The notes beneath the pieces were generated by a model. The model was not told the origin of the DNA. It was given only the letters and a program-made list of their open reading frames with translations, and searched no databases. Position numbers and translations under genes: made by a program. DNA of 64,000 nucleotides, taken from positions 19,743,859 through 19,807,858 of the forward strand of contig OX328099.1 of assembly GCA_946811185.2 (NCBI GenBank), in the 5' to 3' direction. Source of the DNA: Hippopus hippopus (Eukaryota > Mollusca > Bivalvia > Cardiida > Cardiidae). Positions 52,702 to 62,695 of this stretch are shown here, piece by piece; position 1 is the first letter of the stretch, and every line of letters begins with the position of its first letter.

Positions 52702-54092
52702 TATACGCTCTTTTATTTCTCATGGCTATCGTTTCTAAAGTTTGTTTTACATAAAATGCCCAATTATTTCCTCTATATGTAAAGTTGCTATCGACATCTA
52801 CTTTTAGCATATAGTATGTTTTAAACATTAGAGAATTTCGCTTTGAAGATAAAATTTTAATCCAATATTTAATTATTATCAATTTTCTATGTATTGTCAA
52901 TGGAGTACGACCAAGCTCACCATATACAGCATCTAAGTTCGTAGATGGTTTAATACATAGTACTCTTCTGCAGAATTTGGAAAACACTGATTCAATGTCA
53001 TGGCAGGGGTTTATACCCCATACTTCCGCAGAGTAGTTTAAAACTGGTAATACAAGGGAATCAAAAATATCGAGTTTATTTGATGTTGGTATATCTATCT
53101 GGTTAAATATAGTAAATAGATTATGCATAGAAAATGTTGCATTTTGTGCTATTAATTTTTGGGTGCGTTTCCAATTACCATTTTTGAAAAAGTAAACTCC
53201 AAGGTATTTAAAAGATTGTACAATTTCTATTTTTTCGTTATACAAGAAAAAGTTGTATGTCGTTGGTCTATGGCTATTGTTTTCAAAGATCATAATTTTT
53301 GTCTTATTTACGTTTAGTTTAAGCCACGATATGTTACTGTAGATTTCAATGTCATTTAATATAGATTGAAGTGATTTTGGCTCATGACAAAATACTATGG
53401 CATCATCGGCAAATAACAACATGAATAATTTGAGATCATCCAGTGTAAAAATTCCTTCAATATTGCTGTTTATATTCTGTAAAATGTCATTTATATAGAA
53501 TAAACACAAAATACTGCTGCACTGATCTCCTTCTTTTACTCCAACCTTTGATGATATAGGATCTGATTTGAGTGAATTATAGCGTACAGATGCTTTTACT
53601 ACATTATACATTGATTTAATGGCTGTAATAAATTTATTACTAACGTTTGAGTCTAAAAGCTTTTTCCATAATAGTGTTCTTGAAATTTTATCATACATCT
53701 TTTCCCAGTCGAGAAATGCTGCGAATAGTTTCTTCTTTTCCGACAATGTTTTAGATATAATTGCATGTAATATGAAAATACAGTCAACAGTAGATTTGTT
53801 CTTTTGAAAACCATATTGATTATCTATTATTTTCTCGTGTTTAACTGACCACTTTATCAAACGATCTGCAAGTAACTTTGAATATATTTTAGACAAAATG
53901 TTATTAAGTGTTATTCCTCGATAGTTTTTCGCTTCATCCGAACCCCCTTTAAATATAGGCACTATTATACCCTCACACCATTCCTCTGGGAAAGTCCTAT
54001 CTTTAAAGATTTTATTATAGAAATTTAGTAAAAAGTCTGAAATGATATCGAATGAGCCTTTAAATATTGCCGCTATAAGTGTGTCTGTACCT
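52661..54092 (-). pseudogene. LINE reverse transcriptase domain
   Basis: The frame is open from about 54092 down to 52661. It contains PIFKGG, NYRGITL, DNQYGFQKNKSTVDCIF, the catalytic LLFADDAIVF (FADD) and LNVNKTKIM, followed by thumb-like FKYLGVYF. The catalytic residues are intact, but the frame is cut off from its endonuclease and C-terminus by frame shifts near 54092 and 52680. Confidence 0.9.
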
Positions 54093-54326
54093 GGACTTTA
54101 GAATTATTTTGAGAAAAGACGGCGTTTCTAATTTTGTGTATCGTAAGTTCACTGTCGAGTCTGATACCTGCAGAAAGAAAGTAATTTTGATTCTCTGGCG
54201 GCGTAGAGCCATATAATGTATTAAAATGTTGAAACATATCCTCGATAGAGACGTTTTTTGTTTTGTTTGTTGCATGCTTGTATTGTTTCTTAATGTTTTG
54301 CCAAAATCCTTCAGGATCGGTCTTAG

Positions 54327-54671
54327 CTAAATTTGCAACTCTTTTTCCATCAATAGTTTTGAAAGCATGTTTACTATTACGTTTAATTTTGGTGTATTCA
54401 CGTTTATCAGATAGATAAGCTTATTTCTTTCGTTCTTATTTCTGATGAAAATATTTCTTGAAACATTAAATTTTTTTCGAGCTTCATAGCACTCTTTATT
54501 AAACCAGCCTTTGTTACGGTTTTTCGATTTGCTCGAGTTATTTTTCCTTTGTTTACCAAATACCGCGTAAGCACTGTTTTGCATGTACAGCGTGAATGAG
54601 TTTATACTATGATTTATATTATTTTTATTTAAATTTACGATGACGTCGTTTAATCTATTGATATTTTCCAA
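54327..54671 (-). pseudogene. LINE linker between endonuclease and RT
   Basis: It contains KGWFNKECYEARKKFNVSRN, a common linker motif in LINE ORF2. It is separated from both neighbours by stops or shifts. The reading frame changes near 54420. Confidence 0.7.
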
Positions 54672-54722
54672 TAGATGTGAACGAAAATAATCTACTTTAC
54701 CTTCATCCCATTCTATAAATAA

Positions 54723-55604
54723 CTATTGGGCATGGCTATCGTCACATTCCTTATCTGATGGGTTTAAACATTGAACAGAAAAATGCAGTGCATTAAGATC
54801 TGACAAATCAGATAGTAACAAAATTTCAAAGTTAGAAATGAAAGAGAAATCATTTTTTTGTGGTAGCAGATAATCTACAAGGCTCATTCCATTGTTATTA
54901 ATAAATGTATAGTTTCCAATTGATCTATCGCCATGCAGACGACCATTTGCCATAAATAGATTGGCAGCTATACATAGTTCGATTAATTTAGACCTATGTG
55001 CGTCAAGCATGTGGTCTTTATTTACACGGGGATAGCTTTCAAGATCAGACTGCACAAAGAGATCTGCATTCAAGAATCGATCAAATGTTATAAAATAAGG
55101 TTCTGTCGACGTGCGACTGTTGAAATCACCTGTAAGCAAAATTTTACCTAAAAGTTGGTATTTTGATACATCTCTTTCAATCTGCTCAAATATATCGAAT
55201 TCCTCAGAATTAAGTAGTGTTGACTCTTTAGGTGGAATATATGTACAACACATGTATAAATCAGTATTAAAATAAAACAATGACTTATCGATCTTTAACC
55301 AGACTATTCCATTTTGATGTTTTTGGGTAATCTCAATCTTACCATAAAGGTTACTTTTATAGTAGATTGAGATTCCCCCGGAATAACGACCTTTTCGGGT
55401 ATTTTTTGATTTATTGCCATAAAGATGCTCGGCACAATAACCTTGTATATTAAGGTTGTAACATGTTGTTTTAGATAACCAAGTTTCTGTCAATAAAATA
55501 ACATCATGGTTATGAATAACACTAAGAAAGTCAGGATCAGATAGTTTTCTGACGAGTCCATTTATGTTCCATGAAATAACTTGGATTTGCCCTTCTTGAC
55601 GTCT
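54723..55604 (-). pseudogene. LINE APE-type endonuclease
   Basis: 293 residues open between a stop at 55605-55607 and a stop at 54723-54725. It shows ISWNINGL near the start, LLTETWLS, GRYSGGISIYYKS, CTYIPP and LTGDFNSR, and a C-terminal LHFSVQC. These are the endonuclease motifs in the right order. The start has no ATG and the frame does not run into the linker, so it is a fragment. Confidence 0.88.
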
Positions 55605-55955
55605 CTATGTTTTGTTTGTTGCTTGCGCGGAGGATTTGTATTCAACATCGTTTATGAAGAGTTTTTCACCGACAAATTTCACTTTCTTTCCTTTCTGCTT
55701 CTCACTTTTATATACAGAGTTTAGAGCCTTTCTAGCTTCTCTCCAAATACTTTCAATTTCGATCAGTCTCAAAGTTTGTTGTTTGGTAAAAAGTTAACTA
55801 ATTACTTCCTCCAAACTTTTCACATCTTACAGATGATTTTTCATATCAGGGTGGTAGAAGTGGAGCTTCTTATCCCTGCTTCCCCATGTCCCTCATTCCA
55901 GTCAGGGGTTGCTTTAGAATAACCCTACAGTATCAAGCTGCAAAGATGCATGGAC

Positions 55956-56380
55956 TTAAACCTTTTCCACACCACAAAATTGTAGACTAGTCCAGTTGGT
56001 TGGTTGTAATGGGGTTTAACGCCACTTTAACAGCTAAGGTCATATCATGGCGGTCGGTGACGCACATGTGTTTCCTGGCTTTCTCATACCAGTACTAACA
56101 CAACTTTCTTTCCAAAGCCACCGACTACTTTTCTCGCATGCTTCAGCAGAGGTGAGAGGCGAAAATACGCCGGAAAGAAAGTTCGCCTCAACCGGGTATC
56201 AAACTCACAACCACCAGGTCATGAGTCCGACACGCTCACCACTGAGCCACCCGGGCGGGCTGTAGACTAGTCCAAATTGAAAGCATTTGCAGACAACATA
56301 CTAATTGTGGCACAAATAATAGGATATGTCTGTGAAGGGTTTGAAAATGGTGAGAGAAAGAGAAAATGCTAGTTACCAGA
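55956..56380. mobile_element. MITE-A copy interrupted by a SINE
   Basis: The left end TTAAACCTTTTCCACACCAC runs to 55994 and resumes at 56261 with CAAATTGAAAGCATTTGCAG. The palindrome's right half is lost (ends near GCTAGTTACCAG). Confidence 0.78.
55995..56260 (-). mobile_element. tRNA-derived SINE with 14-bp target duplication
   Basis: TGTAGACTAGTCCA flanks it on both sides (55981-55994 and 56261-56274). On the - strand: GGTGGCTCAGTGGTGAGCGT (A box) and GGTTGTGAGTTTGATACCCG (B box). Confidence 0.88.
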
Positions 56381-56603
56381 CTAAACAGTACTCGCACTCA
56401 GGAAATTTAAAAAAGAAAAATAGCATTGTAGGAATGAAAATACAGCAAAAATCTGCAAATATAATCTTTCTGTACTGGTCGAGGTTTCCATGAAGCAATC
56501 ATCCAGACTGATTAATACAAGTTGTAAGAACTTTCTTTTTATGAATGATGATTAATATAAGTTTCAAGAACTTTCTTTTTATGAATGATGTAAATAAACA
56601 TGT

Positions 56604-56831
56604 TTAACTCTTTACCAAGCGACAAACCTTTAGACTAGTTGATATTGAAAGCATTTGCTGACGAAAAAAATATGCAACTCAAAAATTGAAAGTTATTCTG
56701 AGAAGGATATAAAACATTGTAAGAAAAGGAAAAAATGCTGGTTACCAGCATTTTCTCCTTTTCTTACGATGTTTACAAAAGCAATCTGTTTCAGGGTTGT
56801 TCAAAGTCGGAATTGTATGGTAAAGGGTTAA
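56604..56831. mobile_element. MITE-A copy with altered but paired outer arms
   Basis: TTAACTCTTTACCAAGCGAC to ATGGTAAAGGGTTAA. The core at 56715-56771 has GTAAGAAAAGG facing CCTTTTCTTAC, where other copies have GTGGGAAAAGG/CCTTTTCCCAC. Confidence 0.88.
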
Positions 56832-57031
56832 ACTTAAGTCTTTAGCCAATTTTTTACATTAGTATTTAATGGACAGTATTAATCTTTGTATTCTTAATCA
56901 TGTTACTCTAGACATTTGTATTAAAAATGCCCACAAGATTTCATTGTATAATAAACACTGAAATTAACATTTTTTTCCCTTCTCTTTTTTTTTTTTGTGT
57001 CATGTTTTTTGACCATCAATATACATTTGGG

Positions 57032-57245
57032 CAACACTCTAGCAAAAGAGGGTTTAGTACATCTTTGTGATGCATTATACCAAGCAAGTCATAATACAAT
57101 TATGGATCCATTTTATCTAACAACCAACCGAATCATGAAGTAGACTGGTCCCTTGACATTGCAGAAAGTATTGAGTCGGGTCAACCTGCATGGACTGCAC
57201 AGGCTGAACTGGATGGATACTTTTTCCAGACGCATTAAACATTTA
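57032..57245. mobile_element. MITE-E copy, diverged
   Basis: ACACTCTAGCAAAAGAGGGT on the left, CAACCTGCATGGACTGCACA in the middle, and TTTTTCCAGACGCATTAAAC on the right. Confidence 0.65.
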
Positions 57246-57334
57246 CTATCAGTAAAGGGGGGAGAGTGAATTATTCTTACCCCTGACCAATGATTGGTTA
57301 ATTAACTTGTTAGAGGAGTTTTTTACATTCAGAT

Positions 57335-57555
57335 TTTTCATGTACCAAACAAACCTGGTTTCTAGACGGCCCAGTGGAAAGAGGCTTCTGAAAACATTAT
57401 GGGAAAGCTGGCAACCATATTTTCTCCTTTTGCCTACAACATTTTCTACTTTTACAGAGAAATCATGAATGCCATCATTTTAGCCATATTTCTTTCGTAT
57501 ACGAATGCTTTCAATTTAGCTAGGTTTCAGATTCAATTGTTTGATAAAGGATTAA
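57335..57555. mobile_element. MITE-A copy, degenerate
   Basis: TCATGTACCAAACAAACCTG to TTTGATAAAGGATTAA. The core is shortened near 57395-57440. Confidence 0.6.
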
Positions 57556-57715
57556 AGGTGTAAGTGCCCGTGTAAAAAACTGTTTATCGAAAAGGTTTCC
57601 AAGAATTTTATCTTGTTTTATATGTAAACTAATTTTTGGTGAGATATTCTAGCCTAAACAACCCTTGACTCTTAACCACCCAACATGGTTTTATGTACTT
57701 TTCCAAATTGAAAGC

Positions 57716-57920
57716 ATTGAGCTGGGTAGCGCAGTCGGTTTTGTACAGGACTTGAGAACACTAGGTGGCTGATCCCCAGCTCTGTTGATATCTTCTTGAG
57801 GTTTAATTATTAGTCATTGCAACAGGCTTTCTTCCTTTCCCACGGCTGATTATTGCATCAACAATGGATGGTTATGTGGGAAAGTAGCAAATGGCTTGGG
57901 AAGAATATTGTGTGAGGCAT
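57716..57920 (+). mobile_element. tRNA-derived SINE fragment
   Basis: GAGCTGGGTAGCGCAGTCGG (A box) then GGACTTGAGAACACTAGGTG and GCTGATCCCC (B box worn). It is the only SINE here on the + strand. The body has GGAAAGTAGCAAATGGCTTG, the counterpart of the body in the 50 kb copy. Confidence 0.65.
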
Positions 57921-58590
57921 TTTCTCAACGAAATTCATTAGTCCAGGACCGTTCTCCTCAGAAAATCAAGGACCATTTACTCTTAGAGAGACTCATGATT
58001 TAAGGGCTTTTTCCCGAGAGAAGCTTATGATACTGGAGGCAATTTCTAAGCGAATCCTATGATTCCAGGACCTTTTCTTCGAAGTGGCTCAAAATTTCAG
58101 GACCTTTTTCTCAGAGATGCTCTTGACTCCAGGATCATTTTTTCTTAAGGCTCATGATCCAGGATCATTTTTTTAACCTGATAGAAACACATGTTTCAGT
58201 TAGGATTTCACACCATAAACCACCTGTGCATTTAATTGACCATTATGATGCATCAGTTCATTGTAAACTAAAGTGGGGTGCTGTATAAAAAGTAAAGGAG
58301 AAAATGAATTAATGAAATGTGAAAATTATTCCAGGTATATCTAGGTATCACAATGTCTTTCTAGATTAAAAGCTAATGTAACAAATGTATTTTTAACACA
58401 GAACACAGAGAGAACATTATATTTTCACAGTGTATTTATTCAAATCTAACAAATATATATTAATTTTATTATTGGGACAGCATGAACCATACAACTGAAT
58501 ATGGTTACAAAACAAGCACTATATCTGTGAATCTTAAAGTCATGTTCTATGACAAAATTTACCCTGTAGCAGTGATATTTTACATTTACA
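57921..58590. other. No gene seen
   Basis: Contains a loose tandem of words like CTCATGATTCCAGGACCTTT (57950-58165, about 45-60 base spacing). The rest is AT-rich without recognisable content. Confidence 0.35.
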
Positions 58591-58591
58591 C

Positions 58592-59430
58592 ATTGTTCTA
58601 TACTGCCGAACTAAAGTTAAGGGCCAGAAGAAGAATCATCTCTCATAACCCAAAAAATGAAAGCTACACCTTCAACTCTTGAAATGTTTTAATATGACAT
58701 GTAACTTTTTGATTCATGTAAACAAAATCACTAACAAAGAAATTTCATTCGCGCAGCAAGCGTCCAAAGTACTCCACTCCCCTTTGGAATAGTTGCAAGA
58801 AAGTTCTTTCATTTTGGTCAAGTTCAGTAACGGGTGTGCCCACCCTGGGCTGCAAGGCATTCACCGATCCATGAGCGCATTGAGTTCACATGGTCAAGAC
58901 GATAACGCGACCCCTCATCACGCTAGGGTGGTCCAAGATGTCTTGCAGGGCACCAGATTGTGAGGATGAACTGGCCAGTCCGATCACCCAACTTGGCACA
59001 AATAGAACACCTCTGGGACACTCTTGGGCGCCGAGTGAGGGACAATCACCCCCGACCTGCTGATGTCGACCAGCTCTTCCTACTCCTGCAGTAGGAGTGG
59101 ATGGCAATCCCTCAACAGATGCTCCAGAACCATGTGAACTCAATGCGCTCACGGATCGGTGAATGCCTTGCAGCCCAGGGTGGGCACACCCGTTACTGAA
59201 CTTGACCAAACTGAAAGAACTTTCCTGCAACTATTCCAAAGGGGGGTGGGGTACTTCCGACGCTTGCTGCGCGAATGAAATTTCTTTGTTAGTGATTTTG
59301 TTTACATGAATCGAAAGGTTACATGTCGTATTAAAACATTTCAAGAGTTGAAGGCGTTGCTTTCATTTTTTGGGTTATGAGAGATGATTCTTCTTCTGGT
59401 CCTTAACTTTAGTTCGGCAGTATATTATCA
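58592..59430. mobile_element. Tc1-type remnant with two inverted 3' ends
   Basis: The left arm (about 58592-58900) and right arm (about 59130-59430) are long inverted copies of each other. They share AGTTCGGCAGTAT, CAAGCGTC/GACGCTTG, CAGTAACGGGTGTGCCCACC and CCATGTGAACTCAATGCGCT. Each arm carries the end of a transposase gene plus its 3' flank. The unique centre holds a further piece of the transposase. Confidence 0.8.
58925..59199 (+). pseudogene. Tc1-like transposase C-terminal fragment
   Basis: After a shifted upstream part (RVVQDVLQGTR) the frame from 59002 reads IEHLWDTLGRRVRDNHPRP, the conserved motif around the last catalytic Glu of Tc1 transposases. It continues EWMAIPQQMLQNHVNSM and ends CLAAQGGHTRY at a TGA (59197-59199). 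A TAG at 59092-59094 breaks the frame. The antisense frame over the same DNA is a shadow. Confidence 0.88.
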
Positions 59431-59639
59431 AAAACAGCAGATATATAACAAAGTTATGTAATTACTTTATTAACAAGAAGATTATGGCTTTTTTCATCTA
59501 TGGAAAAGTACACTATAACCGAATTTCGCAACCCGCATTAAGCACTGGATCCATGAGTATATACCAACAAAATATTTCAAAAGTGATATAGAACTCTTAA
59601 ATCCTTAAAGCACCTTCCAAAACTATAGCTGCTTTTGCC

Positions 59640-59710
59640 AACTGTGTAGGTGAAGATCATACTGAACAAAACATGCAGTCTGATCTTTGATCTACACTGT
59701 CAGCTTTCCT
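59640..59710. repeat. Hairpin family C copy
   Basis: GTGAAGATCATACTGAACAA opposite GCAGTCTGATCTTTGATCTA. Confidence 0.65.
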
Positions 59711-59794
59711 GAGACATTCCAGACAAAAGCAACCTTCAAATTGCAACTATTTCTAGTCTGAAAATGTCTCTTTGGTTTATTTGGCACTATAATG

Positions 59795-60097
59795 GTTAAA
59801 AAAATGTTAATAATTCTTATATTGCACATAATGTAAAACTTTTAGAGTTTTAAACTGAAAGCATTTGCAGAAGACAAATACAATGTGACTCAAATGATGG
59901 AATTTGTTTTCTTAACGAATGGCAAAAAATGTGGAAAAAAAGAGAAATACTGGTTACCAGAATTTTCCTCATTTCCTAAAATGTTTGCCTCCCTTTCACA
60001 GACAAATCTTACAATGTGAGTCACATTTAATTTGTCGTCTGCAAGAACTTTTAAAATGGACAAGAGAATAATTTTGTCTTCTGGTTAAGGGTCAAAC
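59795..60097. mobile_element. MITE-A copy, degenerate
   Basis: It has the AAAGCATTTGCAGAAGACAA left arm and a worn core at 59930-59985 (ACTGGTTACCAG). The right end is TGGTTAAGGGTCAA. Confidence 0.6.
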
Positions 60098-60103
60098 TGC
60101 TAA

Positions 60104-60332
60104 TTAACCCTTTACCACACAATGACGACTTTTGACGCCCTTGACAGAGAAGGCTTTTGAAAACATTGTGGGAAAAGGAGAAAATGCTGGTTACCAGCAT
60201 TTTCTCCTTTTCCCACAAGGTTTTCTACCCTATCAAAGAAAAATCATTTCATATGAGCCACGTTAAAACTGTCATCTACAAATGCTTTCAATTTGGACAG
60301 GTACAAAATTTTGTTGTTTGGTAAAGAGTTAA
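60104..60332. mobile_element. MITE-A copy, reverse orientation, intact ends
   Basis: TTAACCCTTTACCACACAAT to TTTGGTAAAGAGTTAA, 229 bases. The core around 60192 is near perfect. Confidence 0.9.
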
Positions 60333-60404
60333 TCAAACAGATATAAAATTCCTAATACTGTTTTTTCAAAGATGTTTCTGGTGGGAAGATACCACCATAT
60401 CTGA

Positions 60405-60465
60405 CCCTGAAGATCCAAGGTGAAACTGCACATTCTATGCAGGTTGATCTAGATCTTCACAGTTC
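60405..60465. repeat. Hairpin family C, diverged
   Basis: GAAGATCCAAGGTGAAACTG opposite AGGTTGATCTAGATCTTCAC. Confidence 0.5.
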
Positions 60466-60544
60466 TGCACTCTAAGGGTTAAAGTTTGTGTTCAATTCAT
60501 CACAAAAATTCTATTTTAATAGGCACTGGCCATGGCATGTTCAC

Positions 60545-60650
60545 ATGTTTTAGCAACCTTCAGGAAATGGGCTTTTGAAAATGTTGTAGGAAAAGGAGAA
60601 ACTGCTTGTTTTCAGCATGTTCTCCTTTTCCCCCACATCATTTTCTACCC
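60545..60650. mobile_element. MITE-A core fragment
   Basis: GTTGTAGGAAAAGGAGAAAC opposite TGTTCTCCTTTTCCCCCAC; both ends are lost. Confidence 0.6.
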
Positions 60651-60672
60651 TGTCAAGGACAAATCTCATCGT

Positions 60673-60901
60673 TTAACAATTTACCACACAATCCAAAGTT
60701 TTAACGACCCTGAGGTAGAAGGCTTTTGAAAACATTGTAGGAAATGGAGAAAATGCTGGTAACCAGCATTTTCTCCTTTTCCCACAATGTTTTCTTTCCT
60801 TCCAAAAACCACTTCTAGCTTTTGAGTCACATCTATTTAGTAGTCTGCAAATGCTGTCAGTTTCAACCAGTCCAAAACTTTGTCGTTTGGTAAAGAGTTT
60901 A
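60673..60901. mobile_element. MITE-A copy, reverse orientation
   Basis: TTAACAATTTACCACACAAT to TTGGTAAAGAGTTTA. A further right-arm fragment follows at 60902-60977 and ends at the TTAA that contains the stop codon of the - strand gene. Confidence 0.82.
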
Positions 60902-60973
60902 GCCAAATTTAATTTGTTGTCTGCAAATGCTTTGAATTTGGATGAGTCTGAAATTTCATTGTCTGATTTAGAA

Positions 60974-61075
60974 TTAACTGTCAAGGTCATCATCACTGAA
61001 GAATTCTTCCTCTCGTTCATCTTGTCTGCTCATCTTAACACCGTGGCGAATCTTGTCCAGTTCAGATAACTCATT
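60974..61075 (-). CDS. Terminal exon of an unrecognised gene
   Basis: On the - strand a splice acceptor TTTTTATTCGACAG (just above 61075) is followed by 33 codons and TAA (60976-60974). The product is NELSELDKIRHGVKMSRQDE, then REEEFFSDDDLDS. It is highly charged and ends in an acidic Ser/Asp tail like those of cytosolic or nuclear proteins. It starts in phase 0, matching the upstream exon at 62696-62773. I do not recognise the family. The stop codon lies inside a TTAA at the end of a MITE-A fragment, so the ancestral C-terminus may have been longer. Confidence 0.65.
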   Translation of the reverse strand, partial: NELSELDKIRHGVKMSRQDEREEEFFSDDDLDS

Positions 61076-61200
61076 CTGTCGAATAAAAATTGATGTTGAT
61101 TTAAATGACAAAAAATGAGATAAAAAGAAAAATATGTATTGATAAAGATTAATTTTTGTGAGCTATTAACATCCTTGAACAAATTTACAGCAAACATATT

Positions 61201-61425
61201 TTAACTCTTTACCAAAGGACAATTATAGACTGGTCCAAATTTAAAGCATTTGCAGCCAACAAAATAAAAAATAACCGAAAACTTGAAATTTGTTTTGGCA
61301 TAGGTAGAAGACATTGTGGGAAAAGGAGAAAATGCTGGTTTCCAGCATTTCCTCCTTTTCCTACAGTATTTCGAAAGGCTTCTTTCTCAGAGTTGTCAGA
61401 AGTCGGGATTGTGTGGTAGAGTTAA
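61201..61425. mobile_element. MITE-A copy in the - strand gene's intron
   Basis: TTAACTCTTTACCAAAGGAC to TGTGGTAGAGTTAA. The core near 61310-61370 has GCTGGTTTCCAGC. Confidence 0.82.
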
Positions 61426-61459
61426 AAATATTTTTGTAAAAGGGGATAAACAACATTAG

Positions 61460-61655
61460 TTAACCCTTAACGACACAATCCCAAGTTTTAAAAACCTTGA
61501 AAAGGAAGGCTTCTAAATTATTTTTCTTTTCCCACAAAGTTTTCTAACCTTGCAGAAACAAATCTTATCATTTGTGTCACATTTAATTTGTTGTCTGTAA
61601 AATGCTTTCAATTAGGACCGGTCTAAAATATTTTCGTGTGGTAAAGATATAAGAT
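61460..61655. mobile_element. MITE-A copy with half of the palindrome deleted
   Basis: TTAACCCTTAACGACACAAT to GTGTGGTAAAGAT. The left half of the core is missing: GGCTTCTAAATTATTTTTCT runs straight into TTTTCCCACAA. Confidence 0.7.
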
Positions 61656-61705
61656 TTTTTTCTAACTCTTTAGAAGACAAATCAAGATCAAACCATATTC
61701 AAGTA

Positions 61706-61933
61706 TTAACCCTTTACCACACGACTAATTTTAGACCTGTCCGAATTGAAAGCATTTGCAGAGGACAGTTTAAATGTGGATCATATTAAATTATTTTTCT
61801 TTGATAGGGTAGAAAACATTGTGGGAAAAGGAGAAAATGCTGGTTACCAGCATTTTCTCCTTTTCCCACAGTGTTTTCAAAAGCCTTCTCTATCAGGGGT
61901 GTCAAAAGTCGTCATTGTGTGGTAAAGGGTTAA
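61706..61933. mobile_element. MITE-A copy, intact ends
   Basis: TTAACCCTTTACCACACGAC to GTGTGGTAAAGGGTTAA. The core around 61845 is perfect apart from one outer mismatch. Confidence 0.9.
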
Positions 61934-62097
61934 CAGAGGACACATTACATGTGACTGAAATGGTTGGGAAGGTAGGTAACATTATGAGAAAATGACAGAA
62001 TGCTGGTTAACATCATTTTCTTCTTAACCCACAACGCTTTTTTTTTAAAAGGCTTCTTCAGAGTCATTAAAACTCAGCATCGCTGCTGATGGGTTAA
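61930..62097. mobile_element. MITE-A copy, left arm shortened
   Basis: Shares TTAA with the previous copy. The core at 61985-62040 is worn (GCTGGTTAACATC). The end is GCTGATGGGTTAA. Confidence 0.6.
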
Positions 62098-62289
62098 CTC
62101 TTTACCAAACGACAATATATTGATCACGGCCAAAAGAATGCATTTGCAAAAGACAAATATACCAAAATAATGTCTTCTCTGTTTCATAGGGTAGGAAATA
62201 TTGTGGGGAAAGGAGAAAATACTGGTTGCCAGTATTTTCTCCTTATACCACAATTTTTCGAAATAATTCTTCTTCAGGGCCATTAACTC
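62094..62289. mobile_element. MITE-A copy with changed but paired inner arms
   Basis: TTAACTCTTTACCAAACGAC. The core at 62200-62255 has AATACTGGTTGCCAGTATT, where most copies have AATGCTGG/CCAGCATT. The right arm is shortened. Confidence 0.8.
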
Positions 62290-62512
62290 TTTACAAAATG
62301 ACAAATTTTTGGACTGCACCAAATTCAAAACATCTGCAGACGACAAATTAAATCTTGGTATTATGATGATTTCTAACTTTGATAGGGTAGAAAATATTGT
62401 GGGAAAAGGAGAAAATGCTGGTTACCAGCATTTTCTCCTTTTTCCACAATGTTTTCTATAGGCTTCTTTCTCAGGGTCGTTAAAAGTCGAGATGGTGTGG
62501 TAAAAGATTAGT
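62286..62512. mobile_element. MITE-A copy next to an exon of the - strand gene
   Basis: TTAACTCTTTACAAAATGAC to GTGGTAAAAGATTAG. The core near 62394-62455 is near perfect. Confidence 0.85.
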
Positions 62513-62695
62513 ACATGAATATACCTACAAAAGGAGAAATTAATAAATTTTGTTCCCCCACAGTGTTGCCTCAATGTTTTCCAAAGTGGTCTGTGCACCT
62601 TATCAATGTTCTCAAAACCCTTTTTTAGTGTGGTTAAGCTCAGAAATGTGTGACAAAGGATCAAAATAACATCAATTACTCTCAAAAAAAAATAC

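Larger units (their letters stand above)
52165..55743 (-). mobile_element. Decayed non-LTR retrotransposon (LINE), APE-type
   Basis: It sits on the - strand between two CAAATAC repeats (52158-52164 and 55744-55750) that look like its target duplication. The order in the reading direction is endonuclease, linker, reverse transcriptase, C-terminal Cys/His segment. Several frame breaks make it inactive. The 3' end carries repeated TTTGTATTTGTA. The clade is not certain; the Cys-x-x-Cys...His...Cys C-terminus and APE endonuclease exclude RLE-type elements such as R2. Confidence 0.85.
51986..55797. mobile_element. MITE-A copy interrupted by a LINE
   Basis: The left part is 51986-52164 (TTAAGTCTTTACCAAACAAT, core 52045-52100). 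The right part is 55744-55797 (TTTCAATTTCGATCAGTCTC to TTTGGTAAAAAGTTAA). The arm sequence continues across the gap exactly as in an uninterrupted copy. Confidence 0.8.

Noticed and set aside
58886..59230. 114-residue - strand frame
   Set aside because: It is antisense to the Tc1-like transposase remnant, whose + strand frame shows conserved transposase motifs.
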